A stretch of DNA of 64,000 nt, taken from Polytrichum commune (Eukaryota; Streptophyta; Polytrichopsida; Polytrichales; Polytrichaceae). Positions 47,301 to 61,140 of the stretch are shown here, piece by piece. The notes beneath the pieces are model-generated. The model did not search any database. It was not told the origin of the DNA and saw only the letters and a list, made by a program, of their open reading frames with translations. Location: assembly GCA_950295325.1 (NCBI GenBank), contig OX485804.1:13640001-13704000 (forward strand). The letters are read 5' to 3'. Position numbers and translations under genes: made by a program. Numbering within the stretch: the stretch's first letter is position 1; every line of letters begins with the position of its first letter.

Positions 47301-50300
47301 AGCTGGGATCACTTGTTCTTGCAGAGCTTGTAGATGCATGGCTATGGACTGTAGCCAGCAAACGAGGCCTGTTTGCAGCCGGTACAGACAACTCTGGTCC
47401 AGCCGCAGACTTGCGTCCCCAACTTGCAGCAGGGGTCCCTAGAGGTCCAACTTCCCACAATCCTGTGGAGGCTATTACAGCACATCGGATCTGGCTTGGT
47501 TTTCTCCTTGATCGATTTGAGGTTTGTGATAAGTCTGGAAGGAACCATATCTACTTGCTGTTCCTGGGAGAGGGGTGGAGGATATTCTAGTTGTACTCTA
47601 ATTATCCTCCTTATATTCTATGTGACTGTTTATATTTACTACCTTCGTATTCCTTGGAAAATTGTGCAGGTTGTGAGGCACGCAGGAAGTGATGAATTGC
47701 TATTAATGGTCCGCATGATGCAAGGATCAATGCAAGCACCATCACAGTTCTCATCTCATCCTGCAGCTGCTGGGACATTTTTCACTCTATTGTTTCTAGG
47801 CTTGAAATTATGCGATTGCCTTCTTCAAACTGGCCATCGGACTGGAACCTTTGGGGCGAACTTGCTCTGTGACCGAATCTACAGGTACCTGTAGTGGTTC
47901 AACCCTGTTGCAGTTTGGCAAGAAGGCATAGGTATCCTGGTCAATATAATCCTAAGGACAATCTATTGATGATGCTCCCCATGATATTATTGTTGGGTTT
48001 GATTCTCTTCTCCAAGAAGTTGATTATGAGAACAGCAGAATAATGTAAATCACTTAGTTCATTGGATTTTAGGTCAGGAATGGGTTGAGAATGGGTTTAG
48101 AAACAGAAGCTTGCAAATTTGGTACTCATAAGTAAACTGTTGGATGACATCAGAGCTGCATTTGCTTGGTTTTCGGTGGAGCCTGGGTGGTTTCAAACAG
48201 AAACACAGGGTCTAGCTCAATCTGAAGCACAAGCTGTATCTGCTTTTGCTCATTTTCTTTCACAGAGGACAATTGAGAATTCTGCTCGAGAGGAACCTCC
48301 ACCACATAGACGCCACTCCAGAAGTGGACCTTTGCCTCCTGCAAACAACACAACACAACCACAGGTGGTATTTCTGTTGTGAAGTGCTTGCTGTCTTCTC
48401 TTGCCTGATATTTATAATGATGTATTACCTTGGCACCAGATTGTTTCAGAAGGGGGCCTCTAGCTGCATAGCTGGAATTGATTTACTTTTTCAAAACCTC
48501 TCAAGGCACACATGTATGAACTTTTCAATCCATCACACACAAGGATGTAAGCTTTTAAGAATCACCTTACTGAGCTCAAATATGACTACTAGTCATTAAT
48601 ACCTCAACTAACCAGTAGTCATCTGTCAATGCTTGAATCAGTTGGATAATCATCCAGTTTGGGGAAAGGCAAATAGTGATTCAGCGGTGCGAGAGAGGAG
48701 GAGGCTTCTGCTGATTCTATGCCAGCATGAGGCAGACAGGCTGGAGACATGGGCCTATCCACTCAGGTATTCTTCATACTTTCTGTAGTGATTCGAGGAC
48801 TCCAAAGTGAATATGGTAAGTATTCATTCACTTCGGTGCAGTGAGAATGATGCTGTTTGTGTACTAATTTTTGTTGTAGATGTGGTCATATTAACATTGC
48901 ATAGTATGTATATATTCATCCAATTTTAGTATATCATAGTAGTCTATTGCATGCTCAATATGTTTGTTTCATCTCAATCTTACAGTGAATGGAATTTGAT
49001 AACAAACCGAAACATAATAGTCCTGGTGAAGTGGTGAAATACTTCTAGACATTTGGAAAATTGGTTAAGGACCAGATTGGTATTTTTAAAATGTAGAGAA
49101 TTATACAATATTGTGACTTTTCTAATGTAGATGCATTTGGTCAGGGTCAATTAATAGTTATTGGGAATATATTGTTGATCAGATACTAATGGAAGACAAA
49201 TGGTTGGCATGGACTATATTAAAAATTATGAGGGAAGTCTCATGATATCCATTTAACAAGAGACTCAGAATATTTTAATATCTCATTTTGGCCATTTTCC
49301 TTCTCACCCATTGTAGACTTGTAACTTATGAGGATATTTACAAACTAGAGAAGATTTACAACGAGGGATTCAACTTAATAGTCTTTCTAAACCCCACTAC
49401 CTTGGTTTTGTGATACTGAAAGTCTCAAGTTCTTGACCTCTGATCAATTCACAGGGATCACATGCAACTTCGATATAAGTCCAATTCTGAGCGATGGGGA
49501 GATCATGTGGCAACAGCATGGTCTATTGACCCATGCATTGCACTAGCGCTTGTAGCGAGGTTTCCTGGTGCTGTTTCTTTGAAGACTGAAGTTGCCTCAT
49601 TGGTCAAGGTCTGGTTGCTTCTTTCGTTCCACACCGCTCTACTGTAGGATTGTCAACTTTTTCTGTTTGGTCCAAACTTTTAGCCAGTATTTTCGTCAAA
49701 GTTGACATTGGACAGCGGTTGTATTTTTAATATTGCTTTGATGTCCATGGCATGCATAGGGCTACTTTCAGATTGTTGTCAAGTCTTTCTTTCCATTTCA
49801 TGGTTTTTGAGGAAGTTGATAAACATCATTATCCTGGAATCTTTGTGTTATCTGCGAGGAGTAGTGGGAAGTGTGTACTTATTTGGAGTTTCACGAACAA
49901 AGAGATTGTGGTTGAAGCAGTTTCTGGATACGGTTCAGACCTAATTCAGTCATTATTATATTAAGCTTCTACGTTAATCCTGGATCTATGCAGAAACATA
50001 TTTCAGACCTCACAAACATACCAGAGGCACTTGGGTATGTGGTAACACCTGCGGCTGTAGAAGAAGATTCTGAGTCTTTACAATGGCTTCCGCATTGGGC
50101 TCCCTGCTCCATCACTCGTGCTCTTGAGTTTTTGACTCCACCTTACAAGGGTCATCATCGAGTGATGGCTTATGTCCTCCGTGTAATGGAAACATATCCA
50201 CCTGAGCGAGTGACCTTCTTCATGCCCCAGCTTGTACAGGCCCTCCGCTATGATCACGGGGTAACACTTCTTACTGCCCTGTGGCTCTCAGATCCTCCAA

Positions 50301-53300
50301 GAGTAAAGTCTTGTATGTCCGGAATGAATTCTTCTCAGTTGATGAGTGAGGATTGTCACATAGTGGTTTCATGTGGTCACTGAATGTCTGAGCCTTCGCT
50401 CTTTCCCCAAGTACTTGGGCATGCTCTGGCTGCCTTTGGACTTAGTTAATTAATGGCAATCTTATCTAAATGTCTGGATGCTAGTGGAGGCCCAAACTTC
50501 TATTAGCACAATTTATCCTCAGGTATCTAGGGTGAGTATAAGTCTTAGGGAAGGATATGTTTCTGAATAATCATGAGGTCACATATTGCAGCAGAAGATC
50601 ATAAAATAATGCCCTTTTGGGATTTGCAAGGCCATATTCTTTCGTGTCTTGTGGAGGAGGTTTGCACTCTGGTTTCAATTGTCTGTTTCCCATGCATTGG
50701 ATAGTTATTAGCTTGCTCCTAGTGCCAATGAGAAGCTGGAGAGGTTTGACTAGATTACAGATGTGCACACAACCAATTTTTAAAGATAGCCCTGTGTTGA
50801 TCAAGTTTTAATCACCATGTTCTTGCTTGACATTATCATGATGGTCTTTGTTCAGGGGCTGGTAGAAGGGTACTTAATGGTTGCTGCTCAACGAAGCAAT
50901 CTATTTGCTCACATTTTAATTTGGCAACTTCAGGTAATTATCATCTGCAACATGAATTGAATCTTTCACGATTTCTGCCTACATACTAATGGAAAGAAGA
51001 CCTATTCCAGCTAAATTCAGATGGCTAGCTTTCATGGTGTGCACAATCTAGAACTTGAGTAACTTTATGGAGATTTACCTACACAAAGCAAGCTCCTCAA
51101 CCAGACTCCTCAATTGTTGGTTTCCATCTGTATGTCCTTGGTCAAGGACAAAGAGGAAGATACTATTTAGATGCCAGAGTTGGCACTTGTAAGCTCTCCA
51201 ATTTGAGGATCAGAGGTGCTTTTCACTTGAAATCAAAAGTCAAGAAAATAGTTGTGAATGAAGACTGAGCACATGATTTTGTGCTTCCGTTTGGGATGTT
51301 TCAGGATTGAGTCCCCTTCATTGGAAGTGAAGTTCTCCTTGATAAGATTCTGACCTTATTGGTAAATGCAGGGTGAGGAGGCCCCACCTGCAGAAGATGT
51401 GGGAAAGGAGAGTGTTAATATGAAGGTATTATGCATCTCTTGTTGACACTGATTTTTTTCAATGTTGGTGTCTTCGACTCTGGGCCCCTGTTAATGTAGA
51501 CAACATTGTGACATTGTGTATACATTTGTGGATGCAAACCATGTATGCCACTAAACATTCTAAGTAATGTGAGCATGGGTTTGGCCTTGCAGAACAATTT
51601 ATATGATATTGCTCCGAAAGTGAGGAAGCGGATCATTGATAGTTTCACCCCTGATGCTTTTACCTTATTTGATGAAGAATTTCGCTTCTTTGACAAAGTT
51701 ACCTCAATCTCTGGGGTTCTCTACCCGTTGCATAAAGACGCCCGTCGAGCAGGAATCCGCAGGTAGGAATCTTTTCCTTGTTATTTTATTTCCTTTCCAG
51801 ACAAATCTTGAGAGGATGCCAGATTGTTCAGAACAGTTCCATAAATTGAAACATCTTCAAAAGTACTTTTAGATGGACGATGAAAGAATGCACTCCATTC
51901 TACAGGGTCTCTGTGTGCCTTGGAATTGTTGCTAATGAAATGTGCTAAAAACATGCTGCTCTTCTAGACCTTAAATTGGTCATGGAGTTATGGATTACTG
52001 TCTATGCCAAAATGTAACATTAGCTAGTAAATTTGTCAACCTTGAAGATGTAACGGTCTCAGTAGGTTAATTTCTCCTTGTCAAGGTTGTGACCGTCTTT
52101 TCTCTAAGATTAACAAAATGCAGTCCTTGATTGGGATCTGATCATTAGATAGAAGCAGTTGTAAGTACAATCTAAACATCACCCACCCTACAGGGAGCTG
52201 GAGAAGATACATGTGGAGGGTGATCAGTTGTATTTGCCTACTGATCCAACTAAGCTGGTGAAGGGCATTGAGCTAGATAGTGGCATTCCCCTGCAATCAG
52301 CAGCCAAGGTTCCAATCATGATCACTTTTGATGTGGTGGACAAGGATGGGGATCCCAACGATCTGAAATTGCAGGCTTGCATATTTAAGGTTAGTAAGTG
52401 CTCGATGATCTTTGTGTTGGGCCTATTTTGCAATTTGCCTAGATCTGCTTGACCCGGTAAGGCATTTTGTACTGACGATCACGATGGATGGATCAAAAGT
52501 ATATGTTTGGGCTGATGTATATTCGTGGGGCATTGTGCAGGTAGGAGATGATTGTCGCCAAGATGTGCTGGCACTCCAGGTCATAGCTCTGTTGAAGGAT
52601 ATTTGGAAAGCAGTGGGCGTCAATCTCTACCTTTTTCCATATGGAGTACTTCCAACTGGTTACGGCAGGGGTATCATTGAGGTAAAGTGCCTTGTCTTTG
52701 GTATGTTCTTGTGATCCACAAGAAACTGGAACATATCAGCTGCATAAAAGTTGAACATGTGGCAAATCTCCAGCTTTAGATGCTTGTGGCATGGTACAAG
52801 TACCAATAGCAGAAAAAAAATGAAAAGTGTGCCTGTTTGGCACCGTGCACGAGTTTGACAAAGTTTGTCATGAGGTTTGTGTGGGGATTCTTGACAAGGC
52901 AATTCAATTACACACTAGGCCAAAACGAGAACCTTAGTGAAGTAGTCTGCAAAAATTAACGCTGATTGCTGTGGGTGCAGGTTGTGCCAAACTCCCGAAG
53001 TAGAAACCAAATGGGGGAGATGACAGATGGTGGTTTGTATGAGCTTTATCAACAAGAGTATGGCCCAGTGGGATCTGTTGGTTTTGAGACAGCCCGCGAC
53101 AATTTCATTGTTAGCAGTGCTGGTTATGCTGTTGCTAGCCTTGTGCTGCAACCTAAAGATCGACATAATGGCAACCTTCTCTTTGACAAGTGCTTTCCAT
53201 ACTCTTGCCTTCTCACATGACCGGTGGATGTTCATATATTGGGGATAAGTGTTTTGCTTGAGTTGTTGGTGACTCCTTCTGCATGGTTGTATTTGTGTTC

Positions 53301-53982
53301 TGCATAGAACATGTGCATCTTGTGTGTATCACACAAATTTGTTCTTGTTTCAGGCCTTGGCATACAAGCACACTGACATAAATTTGGGTTTCCATGTTGT
53401 TAACAGCGAGGGCAGGCTTGTACACATAGACTTTGGGTTCATACTAGAAACCTCTCCAGGAGGTAACATGCGCTTTGAGAATGCACAATTCAAGCTGAGT
53501 CACGAAATGACTCAGCTCCTTGATCCCTCGGGAGTCATGAAAAGTGAAACTTGGAACCGGTTTGTCAGGTATACATTCCTTCCCTGTTGTGGCCTGTGAT
53601 TTGAGTGACTGAATTAAGTTGGACAATGATAAGCATGTGCTCCTCACAATAGTAACACATGTACAGTTTCCTTTCTTTCATCAATTTACATAAATGCGAG
53701 TATTGGGCTTGGGTGGATGGCAGTTTGTGCGTGAAGGGTTACTTGGCGGCAAGGAATCATATGGATGGGATTGTGAACACAGTCCTTCTCATGGTAGACA
53801 GTGGGCTGCCATGTTTTAGTCGAGGTGACCCGATCGGCAACTTGCGGAAGCGTTTCCATCCCGAGATGAGTGAACGAGAGGCTGCCAATTTTATGATGAA
53901 GACGTGCGCAGATGCCTACAACAAATGGAGCACTGCTGGCTACGATCTGATCCAATACATCCAGCAGGGCATCGAGAGATAA
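38385..53982 (+). CDS. PI4KA: Phosphatidylinositol 4-kinase alpha (complete, 26 exons)
   Basis: Makes PI4P from phosphatidylinositol at the plasma membrane; the plant enzyme works in a membrane-anchored complex. Exons: 38385-39491, 40861-41226, 41756-41908, 42421-42591, 42704-42862, 43063-43190, 43534-43837, 44246-44414, 44826-45043, 45386-45544, 45740-45919, 46531-47034, 47162-47521, 47670-47884, 48154-48364, 48642-48766, 49455-49608, 49994-50260, 50856-50933, 51372-51425, 51593-51762, 52194-52389, 52541-52681, 52981-53189, 53407-53568, 53724-53982. They sum to 6219 nt, exactly 2072 codons plus stop, close to the roughly 2000 residues of plant orthologues. A long helical-repeat region is followed by the helical (PIK) domain around 1500-1660 (e.g. 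[19 protein letters not shown]). The lipid kinase domain is C-terminal: K1816 in IFKVGDD, catalytic loop KDRHNGN (D1923), HIDFGF (D1941). A second in-frame ATG lies at 38406. No lesion seen. Confidence 0.95.
39507..39978 (+). repeat. Diverged tandem duplication inside PI4K intron 1
   Basis: Copy A (about 39507-39702) and copy B (about 39790-39978) share GGTATCTCTC, CAGTTCTCAAGTT, GTGATCATnAACAGATATAC and AAGTAATCA/AATGTAATCA in the same order, with roughly a quarter of positions changed. The period is about 285 bp. Confidence 0.75.
40068..40284. mobile_element. TA-flanked MITE in PI4K intron 1
   Basis: Inverted ends of about 45 bp begin CACTGATTATCCCAA and are followed by TAGTGTGTGTTAC. A TA dinucleotide flanks both sides (40066-40067 and 40285-40286), as expected for Tc1/mariner-type insertion. 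217 bp, non-coding. Related pieces lie near 37618 and 61740. Confidence 0.75.
46649..46677 (+). repeat. GCT microsatellite encoding an alanine run in PI4K
   Basis: Seven GCT codons in a row plus neighbouring GCT/GGA codons give an alanine stretch in exon 12. The spot is probably variable in length and lies in a linker region, away from the kinase domain. Confidence 0.8.
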
Positions 53983-54453
53983 GTGAGGGAATCAGTTTCT
54001 CCTCCCCAATTTACAGTAGGAATCAGCTGGGATGCTAACATACATGATTTTTTTGTAGAGACGCCAATAAATCTGAACACCATTTCATGGTCCTCAGAAC
54101 TGTAGATATGCCATGTCTTTAGTTTACAGGTATCCACCAGTGGTAGCCCATTCATTGTATAACCCCTCCATTGTTCAACTGTACCATAGTCTGTGAGCAC
54201 ATTGATTCAAGGGTTGGAGAGAATTTCGTATATTGAGTTGTTTTTCTATGAGGCAGTTGCCTCAGTTGTCTTATTATTTGTATCAACATGGAGTGCTTCA
54301 AATCAAATGAATGTCATTTTCATGTGACTAAAATCATATTGATCGTCTTGATATCCATATCATGAGTTCTAGACATTGCCTATGGGTTTTGCTACAGTGT
54401 AAGCAAACACTTTTGTAAAGAGAAGTTAAATTGAGAGTTTCTGTGTCGATTGC

Positions 54454-54740
54454 AGTTGATGTATGCTCTATTCACCAGTCCATTGTAGAGACTTGGAGGT
54501 TGTAAAGGAGGAAGTCCGAAAAATGATGCTAAGGTAAGCTATCCTAACAGTCACTTATCACCTATATTTGAGAGGTGCGTGGTAAGGGGCAGATGTTAAA
54601 TCCTGTCTTTGCAGGGGCGGGTCTCCAGCTTGGATGAAGGCCAGGACCAGCTGCCTGCAAGCCTCAGGCCTTCTCCAGAAAACAGAACTCAACCAACCGA
54701 AAAACTATGTCCACATCTGCCCAACTTAAAGAAATGAATT
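54454..54740 (+). other. Possible orphan exon pair downstream of PI4K
   Basis: A segment ending DLEVVKEEVRKMMLR is followed by GTAAGCTATCC. After about 80 nt with a TCTTTGCAG acceptor comes GRVSSLDEGQDQLPASLRPS and a short tail to a stop. Splice signals and composition look exon-like, but I do not recognise the product. It lies about 470 nt after the PI4K stop, so it could be an alternative 3' part or a leftover of another gene. Confidence 0.25.
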
Positions 54741-55793
54741 GTACTTGCAATCTTGAATGGCCGTTTGACCACAAATCCCATATGGAGTGCATATTGAATG
54801 CCCAAAATCTAATGTATGTCCACTTTCATTCAATCAGAAATTTAGTGTACTCTTTGTCTAGTGGAAGTAGGACCGAGTCATCCATGTAGTGATCAACATT
54901 GGAGAGTTGGAAGCACATGGTAACCAAAGTCAAAGTGTCGCCTGTCGCTCAACATGCACCTTGACTCAGCAAGTGTACACAAAATAAGGTATGCTGCTCT
55001 ATTAAAGAGGACTCCAACTTGAGCAATTGTTGCTATTTATGTAATTTGGCACCTGGCATGAAATGTCTCGCTCAACTAGAGAAACCGAACAAACATCTGC
55101 TACGATTGTTTTAGATTTAATTTATCATTTCTGAATTTGTTATGATAGATTTCAAAAGGTCTCACTTTAGAATTGAACAACTCTTACCATAGAATCAAGT
55201 CTTGTCTATCTATTACCTCTAAGTTTATCTTCACACAATCATCATGTGTTTGGAAACCGACACCTAATGAGTTAAATACCCTCACCAAGTGTCCTATATC
55301 CGACACTCTAGTCAACCAATCATAGCAAAGAAATAGGAAGGAATAAGTTGTTTTTGAAAACACATTTACCTTGACATAATTGGATACAGTGTGGTCTTAT
55401 GATTGGTACTTGCCTCTCCTATTGTAAGTGCTTCCAAATTTCCTTCATGGGGATGGGGTCCACCTAACTCTGACACCACCCCTCCCTCATTAGTTCCTTG
55501 CATTGGGAGCTTTGGGAACCCTAAGACCTTATTTTGGGAATTTGTTCCCTAGAGCTCGAAGAGAAGGCCACCCCCTCAGTAATAGAACAACCGACCTTCT
55601 ATTGAACACTGGAGAAAATGTAATGGAGGGTGGCTTAGCTTGCAGGTGGGGATTTAGAGATAATGTCCATTTAAAGCTTGGATGTCCATCCATGCCTGTA
55701 CTAACAAGGGACGCAACCCTCAAGTAACTTAAATACAAACACTTTGCCAGCAAAGCTAGAGGGACAAATGCGAAGAATGGGAAACCAAAGCAG

Positions 55794-56480
55794 TGATCAG
55801 GAAGATTTTTGGGCATAATCGGTTGAGATAATCGGTTTACATGTTGACATCCTCCGGTTTTCCTTTATTTAATTAGGGTATATTCTAGAGATTCCTCTAA
55901 AATGATCAATAATTTTCCTGCAGTCTTGATGAACTTCAACCGGTTCTCCCCGATCATTGAACCAAAGTCCCAATGTACACTTGGAATCGGCAACACATGA
56001 GACATTATGATGTTGAAAACTGTAAGGTTTCCGAGTGTGCACCTTTCAAACCAAGACCAATAATACTAGGAGGGCAAATCTGGAGTAAATACAGACACTT
56101 TGGCCAGCGTGGGTGTTGCTGTAGAGGTAGAATCGGTAACCTAGAGTGACCAAGTCCACATCTTCCTTGATTATTAAGTTCTCGAGCTGGACTTGGCCAA
56201 CCACGATCCTTTTGAGGAAACCGCCTTCTTCTTCTTCTTCTTCCTCTCCACCATAGCCAATGATCGGGGAGAACTGACAGTTAGTTACAAATAAACCAGT
56301 TGAGTTTGAGAAATAACCAGTTGAAGTTCAAGACTGTAGGAAAATTACGAATCATTGTAGAGGGATTTATAGAATATACCCCAATTTAATAAAGGAAAAC
56401 CGGAGGATGTCAACATGTAACCGGTTGGACTTGCAAACACTAGGATCTCAACTGGTTATGCCTAAAAATCTCCCCGATCA
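55794..56480. mobile_element. Fold-back / MITE element of about 690 bp
   Basis: The left arm GTGATCAGGAAGATTTTTGG pairs with the right arm CCTAAAAATCTCCCCGATCAC, and inner sequence ACATGTTGACATCCTCCGGT and ATTTTCCTGCAGTCTTG also repeat inverted on the right. Arms of about 130-150 bp are imperfect. A diverged piece of the family is at 36045. No coding frame or clear target duplication was seen. Confidence 0.75.
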
Positions 56481-58760
56481 CTTACCATAGCCACCTTTCT
56501 ATCCTCTTGTTGGCTCTTGTTCACCACCTTGGCTCTCACGATCAACCGACTCCCATAACTTATAGGTTCTTGTTGATGGTCGCTCGTGGCTTTCGACGGT
56601 AGTGATGTTCCGGTGATGCTTGGGGTCATTGAGCGTTGATTTACTATTCTTTGGGCTTCCCCGGCATTCTTGGATGCTATGTGTGATTCCATTCCGCAAC
56701 GATGAACAAAGGGTATGTAACCGTTAGAAATATTGCTTGGTTTGATCATTTTGTGTGCAGCTTATGATGATTCTACCAAGAACTAGCAATTCGTTTGTTT
56801 CTTTGCTTGCTTTGTTTGTTTCTTTGAGACACGTGAATAGCCAGCCATTTGAAGTAGGTATTTGTCATGCAGAGAGGAGCGTAAATAGGAGCTAATCTAC
56901 TTCACTTGTAGGTTGCTTCCTGTTTACTTGCGCTCCTCTTTGTGGATCAAATTTTGTTGGTGGTTGTTTGTTGAAGAAACTAGGTTACTTTTCTTGTTGA
57001 GTTGGGCATACACTCAACAATTTCAGGAGCAATCAAGAACTTAGTTGTATATGTAGTGTGGGATTAAAATTGGTGTGCCATGTTGATTAGAGTGGTCTTC
57101 ATGATTTGTCATGTAGCAGTAAGTGTCTATGCCCTCTCTAGTTGCCACCCAGTGACTACAACACAATTACTATTGGTCGACGACAAATAGTGTGGGCCAC
57201 CCTAACTTAAGCATTTAGTATGGTGTTACAGAGTAGGGACTCGTGCAACTCACTTAATAGCATGGCTCATGAAGATAGGGAGGTTGACTTCACATGCGAT
57301 TTGACCACAACACCAGTGTGATGGGTATGTATTGTCCTTTCAACTTTTCCTTTTCAACACAGTCATGTGCTTGGATGATTCGTGTAGGAATTCATGTCCA
57401 CCTTCTTGTTGGCTTCAAATTATTGCCACATTTGCGAACTATTGAATGACTTGCAAGAAGAACAATATAGTGCTACGTGATAAAGTTCATGAGTGGCATG
57501 TGCAGTCATCAAGTATTGCGAGTGTTTAGGAGCAAACTAATTATGTGAGGAGAATGGTGATAAGACTGTAAGGACAGTTTTCACCTCACCAAGAGACTGG
57601 AGTGAGATCATGGGAGGCCATTATTGAAATTTGATTAAACCATGCGAGATAAAAATATAGGGTACTCTTAACTCATTAGAGCAAAAATTTATACAAATTT
57701 TGAAATTACTATACCTTGGATGAAATGACACATACAATATTATATCTAAAATAAGGTAGGTGAAAAGTATAGGTAGTCTTTTATTTTTATTAATGAATTA
57801 GGGTTTGTAATATTTGGAGGAACAAAGAATTTATTTGAGGTTAAATAAATATCTTTGGAGTGGATGTGAAATTGCCTCAATTGACTAAAAGTCATCGAAT
57901 CTAGATGTTGGCTATAGATGAACCTTTGAATTTATCAAAGGTTGACTTATTTGGCGTCAAAGGAAAGTCTCCTCGTGACAAATCTCACGTGAGGTGACCA
58001 ATGAGGTTTAGACCCCCCAACTTTTTATTTCCATTCCCATTATTTGTTATAACTTATAATATTATTTTCTATATTTTTGGTAAGGGCAACTTATAGGGGG
58101 ACTTAGAGCAAGGCATACTTAATAGGGTTTGAGGGGCCATGAAGAGGTTGATTGTTGAAGACTTGGGGAAGAATCAAGCTTGAGAGAGAAAAAAAAAAAA
58201 GGTTCCAACATGACCGAGCGCCACCAAGAAGATAGTAACTGGAAGCATTAACTCAGTGATGATTTGATCTTGTGTGCAAGCTTGGGGTGGTCACTGAGAG
58301 TTTCAAGATAGTGATGCAAGCATGTACTAGTCAATTTTATTTGCATATACTATTAATGTATTGTTGTCATTTTGTTATGGATTATCATCAATTTATGTCA
58401 AAACTCCAAGATTTTGATAGATGGTTTAGATGACAAACAACACAGAGTCTATAAAGTAATAGTACTAAGATCTAAGTAAATTTAGATAGAACAATCTCCA
58501 CAAAGTAATAATGTAGTAGGCTATGAATAAGCGCCCGACCTACTTGACTTGCAGTAATGATGTGGTACGTATTATGTCCCTACTACAACCAATTGCATGA
58601 TGAGATGTGTTCGTTAATGGAGAAAATGGTCATGCCATGACATGATGATGGATTTTGGACGATAATGTGCATCCTTGTCTCCAATCGGGAGTAGACATGT
58701 TAGCATAAATATCATGGGATGACCACTACGAGGCATCTGCAACTTGCCTTCTCTCAAATG
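56481..58760. other. DNA without a recognisable gene
   Basis: No frame over 100 codons. A poly-A stretch near 58190 and AT-rich sequence. Nothing I can assign. Confidence 0.6.
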
Positions 58761-58769
58761 GGCAAAGAA

Positions 58770-60330
58770 GAGGAATTATTGATATGGTAGTCTAAATTGT
58801 GAAGGATGAAGTCCTTGCAGCTGCAAACCACATATTAACTCCACACAACAAGATATTTAACACACTTCATAAGATCATTCAACACTGTATATTATGTCAC
58901 AAACATGTTTATCATATGAAGCAATATCTTATGCTCCCCAATCGACTATAGAGCATTAGAACTGGTCTAGAGGAATTTATAGAAACTAATCAACACATCA
59001 TTATATCCTTAAATTCAATATTTGATTTTGCTGAAGGTATTGTGTTGCATACAATAAAGCATTTCATGTGTGTTATACATGAAGGTGTAAATTATTATTT
59101 CTAGCTTTGGCTTTAATTTGTAGATAATTACGTGATCCTTCAAAATTCCTTCCCAATACAAAGTTCCTTTCAAACTATGATTCTATAATGTAGATTTCCT
59201 TGAAGGTATGTGGCAACCATTACATCATGGACAACTCCTTGCTATTGATGGAGTGTTCAAAAATATCGATTCAATTGATACCAAAGAAAAATTTATTGAA
59301 TGCAAAATAGTGTTTGCATCTCAAAAACAAATTGAATCTTGGTGTAGAATGTATCAAGGTCCAATAAGTTCATGGCAATTTAGAACTTAGATCAAGCTTG
59401 GCAAATTTATATCGTTGTGTATGAAAATTAAGGCATTAATCCAAGATTGTAGTAGGGACAATTGGATCCGTGCATCATTATGGCAAATGAATAATGACGA
59501 AGAGTTTCATGAGTTACTTGAAGAGCTCACTTGTATTTCTAATACATTGTGTTAACAATTCCAAATATTAGGTATAACAACCCTTGACCTTCAAAAGACT
59601 ATAGAGTTCAATCCAATCAATACAACAAAAGTGAAGTAAGACCAAAGGCATTGGTCTATCAATTGTTGGAACATATTTCTGCAAGAAATCCTTGCAAGGT
59701 ATGCTTACAAGCAGTTGGTTTGTAAAATGGAAGGAGAAGGTGTTGAGTTGAATTGTCTTACATTTCCCACATACAGTTGGATTCCTCAACGATCAAACAA
59801 GTATACAAAACAAATTGCTTCCGCTTGGAATTGGCTATGAAGGTTTTTAAAGTGGTCGACATTGATTATGAGGATTTAGCATATGCAAATCTCAAGAAAG
59901 AAGTGGGCATCTTACCAGGGTTGAGTCATCCATGACAAATGGCAATATATAGCGATGGAGAAGATGGAGAGAATCTTGGAGTTGTAAGCATGAAGGACAA
60001 TGATTTGCAACAATCAAATTTTGTTGTTAATGAAATCACGTTCCAAATTGTAATTGGAATGCTCTATCATCACAACATGAATGTTGCACATCGTGATTTG
60101 AAGCCTGAAAATATCCTTGTGAACTCCTTGAATGATCCCATATTGACTTCAATGGTGTATGTGAAAGCTAAATTGATTGGCTTTGGAGTCTCCAAAATTG
60201 AAGGAAAAAATGTTTATGAAGAGCCAATAAAATGGAATCTAGGTTCTATTGGGTTTAAGGTACTAGAGACATCTCTAAGATTTGTGCCAGGTGTTAAATC
60301 CTTGTCATTGCACGTGTCAGGAAAGTGAGG
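58770..60330 (+). pseudogene. Broken protein kinase copy
   Basis: The last part keeps kinase features: LELAMKVFKVV (VAIK-like lysine), LKKEVGILPGLSHP, then an in-frame TGA at 59933-59935, then MLYHHNMNVAHRDLKPENIL (subdomain VIb, intact HRD and N) and KLIGFGVSK, where DFG has become GFG. GTxxxxAPE is reduced to LGSIGFKVLE. Upstream, in other frames and with stops, are VKDEVLAAANHILTP, LEEFIETNQHIIISL and FASQKQIESWCRMYQGP, suggesting a helical N-terminal region. It is probably a dead relative of an expanded plant serine/threonine kinase family. The number of lesions rules out function. Confidence 0.8.
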
Positions 60331-61140
60331 CTACTTCACTTACTAAGTTACTGACCAAGAGGAAGGTAGGTGGGCAAACCATTGTTGAAACCCCACAGTG
60401 ACTTAACACTTAACTTCCCGAGCCTATGTAAGCGTTGTTTCGAGTGCATTCACTCAATATTGGTTGTGGAATTTTCATGAAGTTTTGAGGTTAAAATGGG
60501 ATTTATCCATAAGATCTTGAAACATGAGAGATGACCTATTTCAAGGGGGGAAATGGGCATGCATGACCCTTTTCTTTCTCAATTATAGCAAATGAAGGAA
60601 GTGATGTATAGGAAAATGTATAGACCTTTGACCAATCAAATTCACTTGGAAAATGAGCAGAATGTTTTTGTGATCCACTAGTTAGGAAACCTCAAAAGTT
60701 GAGCACCTCCACCATTCTCATGCCATAAATGTGCTAACCAGAATAGGTTAGCCACCTTGCAATTGGAGTATGTAAATTGTCTCATATTTCTAACCACATA
60801 TATGCAAATAATTCCTTAAAAACCAAAGAGTGTTGTAACATTAAACTAAACGGTGGATGTGAGCACAAAGGTCATTTATAAATGAACATAAACAATAATT
60901 TCACTTTTATCAAGATACAAATCTTTGATGTTCATGCAAAGTTTGTATTGAAGTGGCAGACATGGATTGGAATCATCACCCCTACATGAGCTCCCAACAC
61001 AACAAAAACATAAGCACTGCTCATTTTGACATTTTTTTTTTTGAACACATTCCAATCATCTTCAAATTGGATAGGTCATGAGTTTATGGGTTGATATCCA
61101 TGTTGGCTTGATGTTCATAGTAATTTGATTGCAGATTAAT
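60331..61140. other. DNA without a recognisable gene
   Basis: AT-rich and without coding or repeat signals that I can name. Confidence 0.55.

Noticed and set aside
55503..55727. 74-codon open frame (MGALGTLRPYFGNL...)
   Set aside because: Looks protein-like but has no homology I recognise, no splice partner and is not supported by neighbours.
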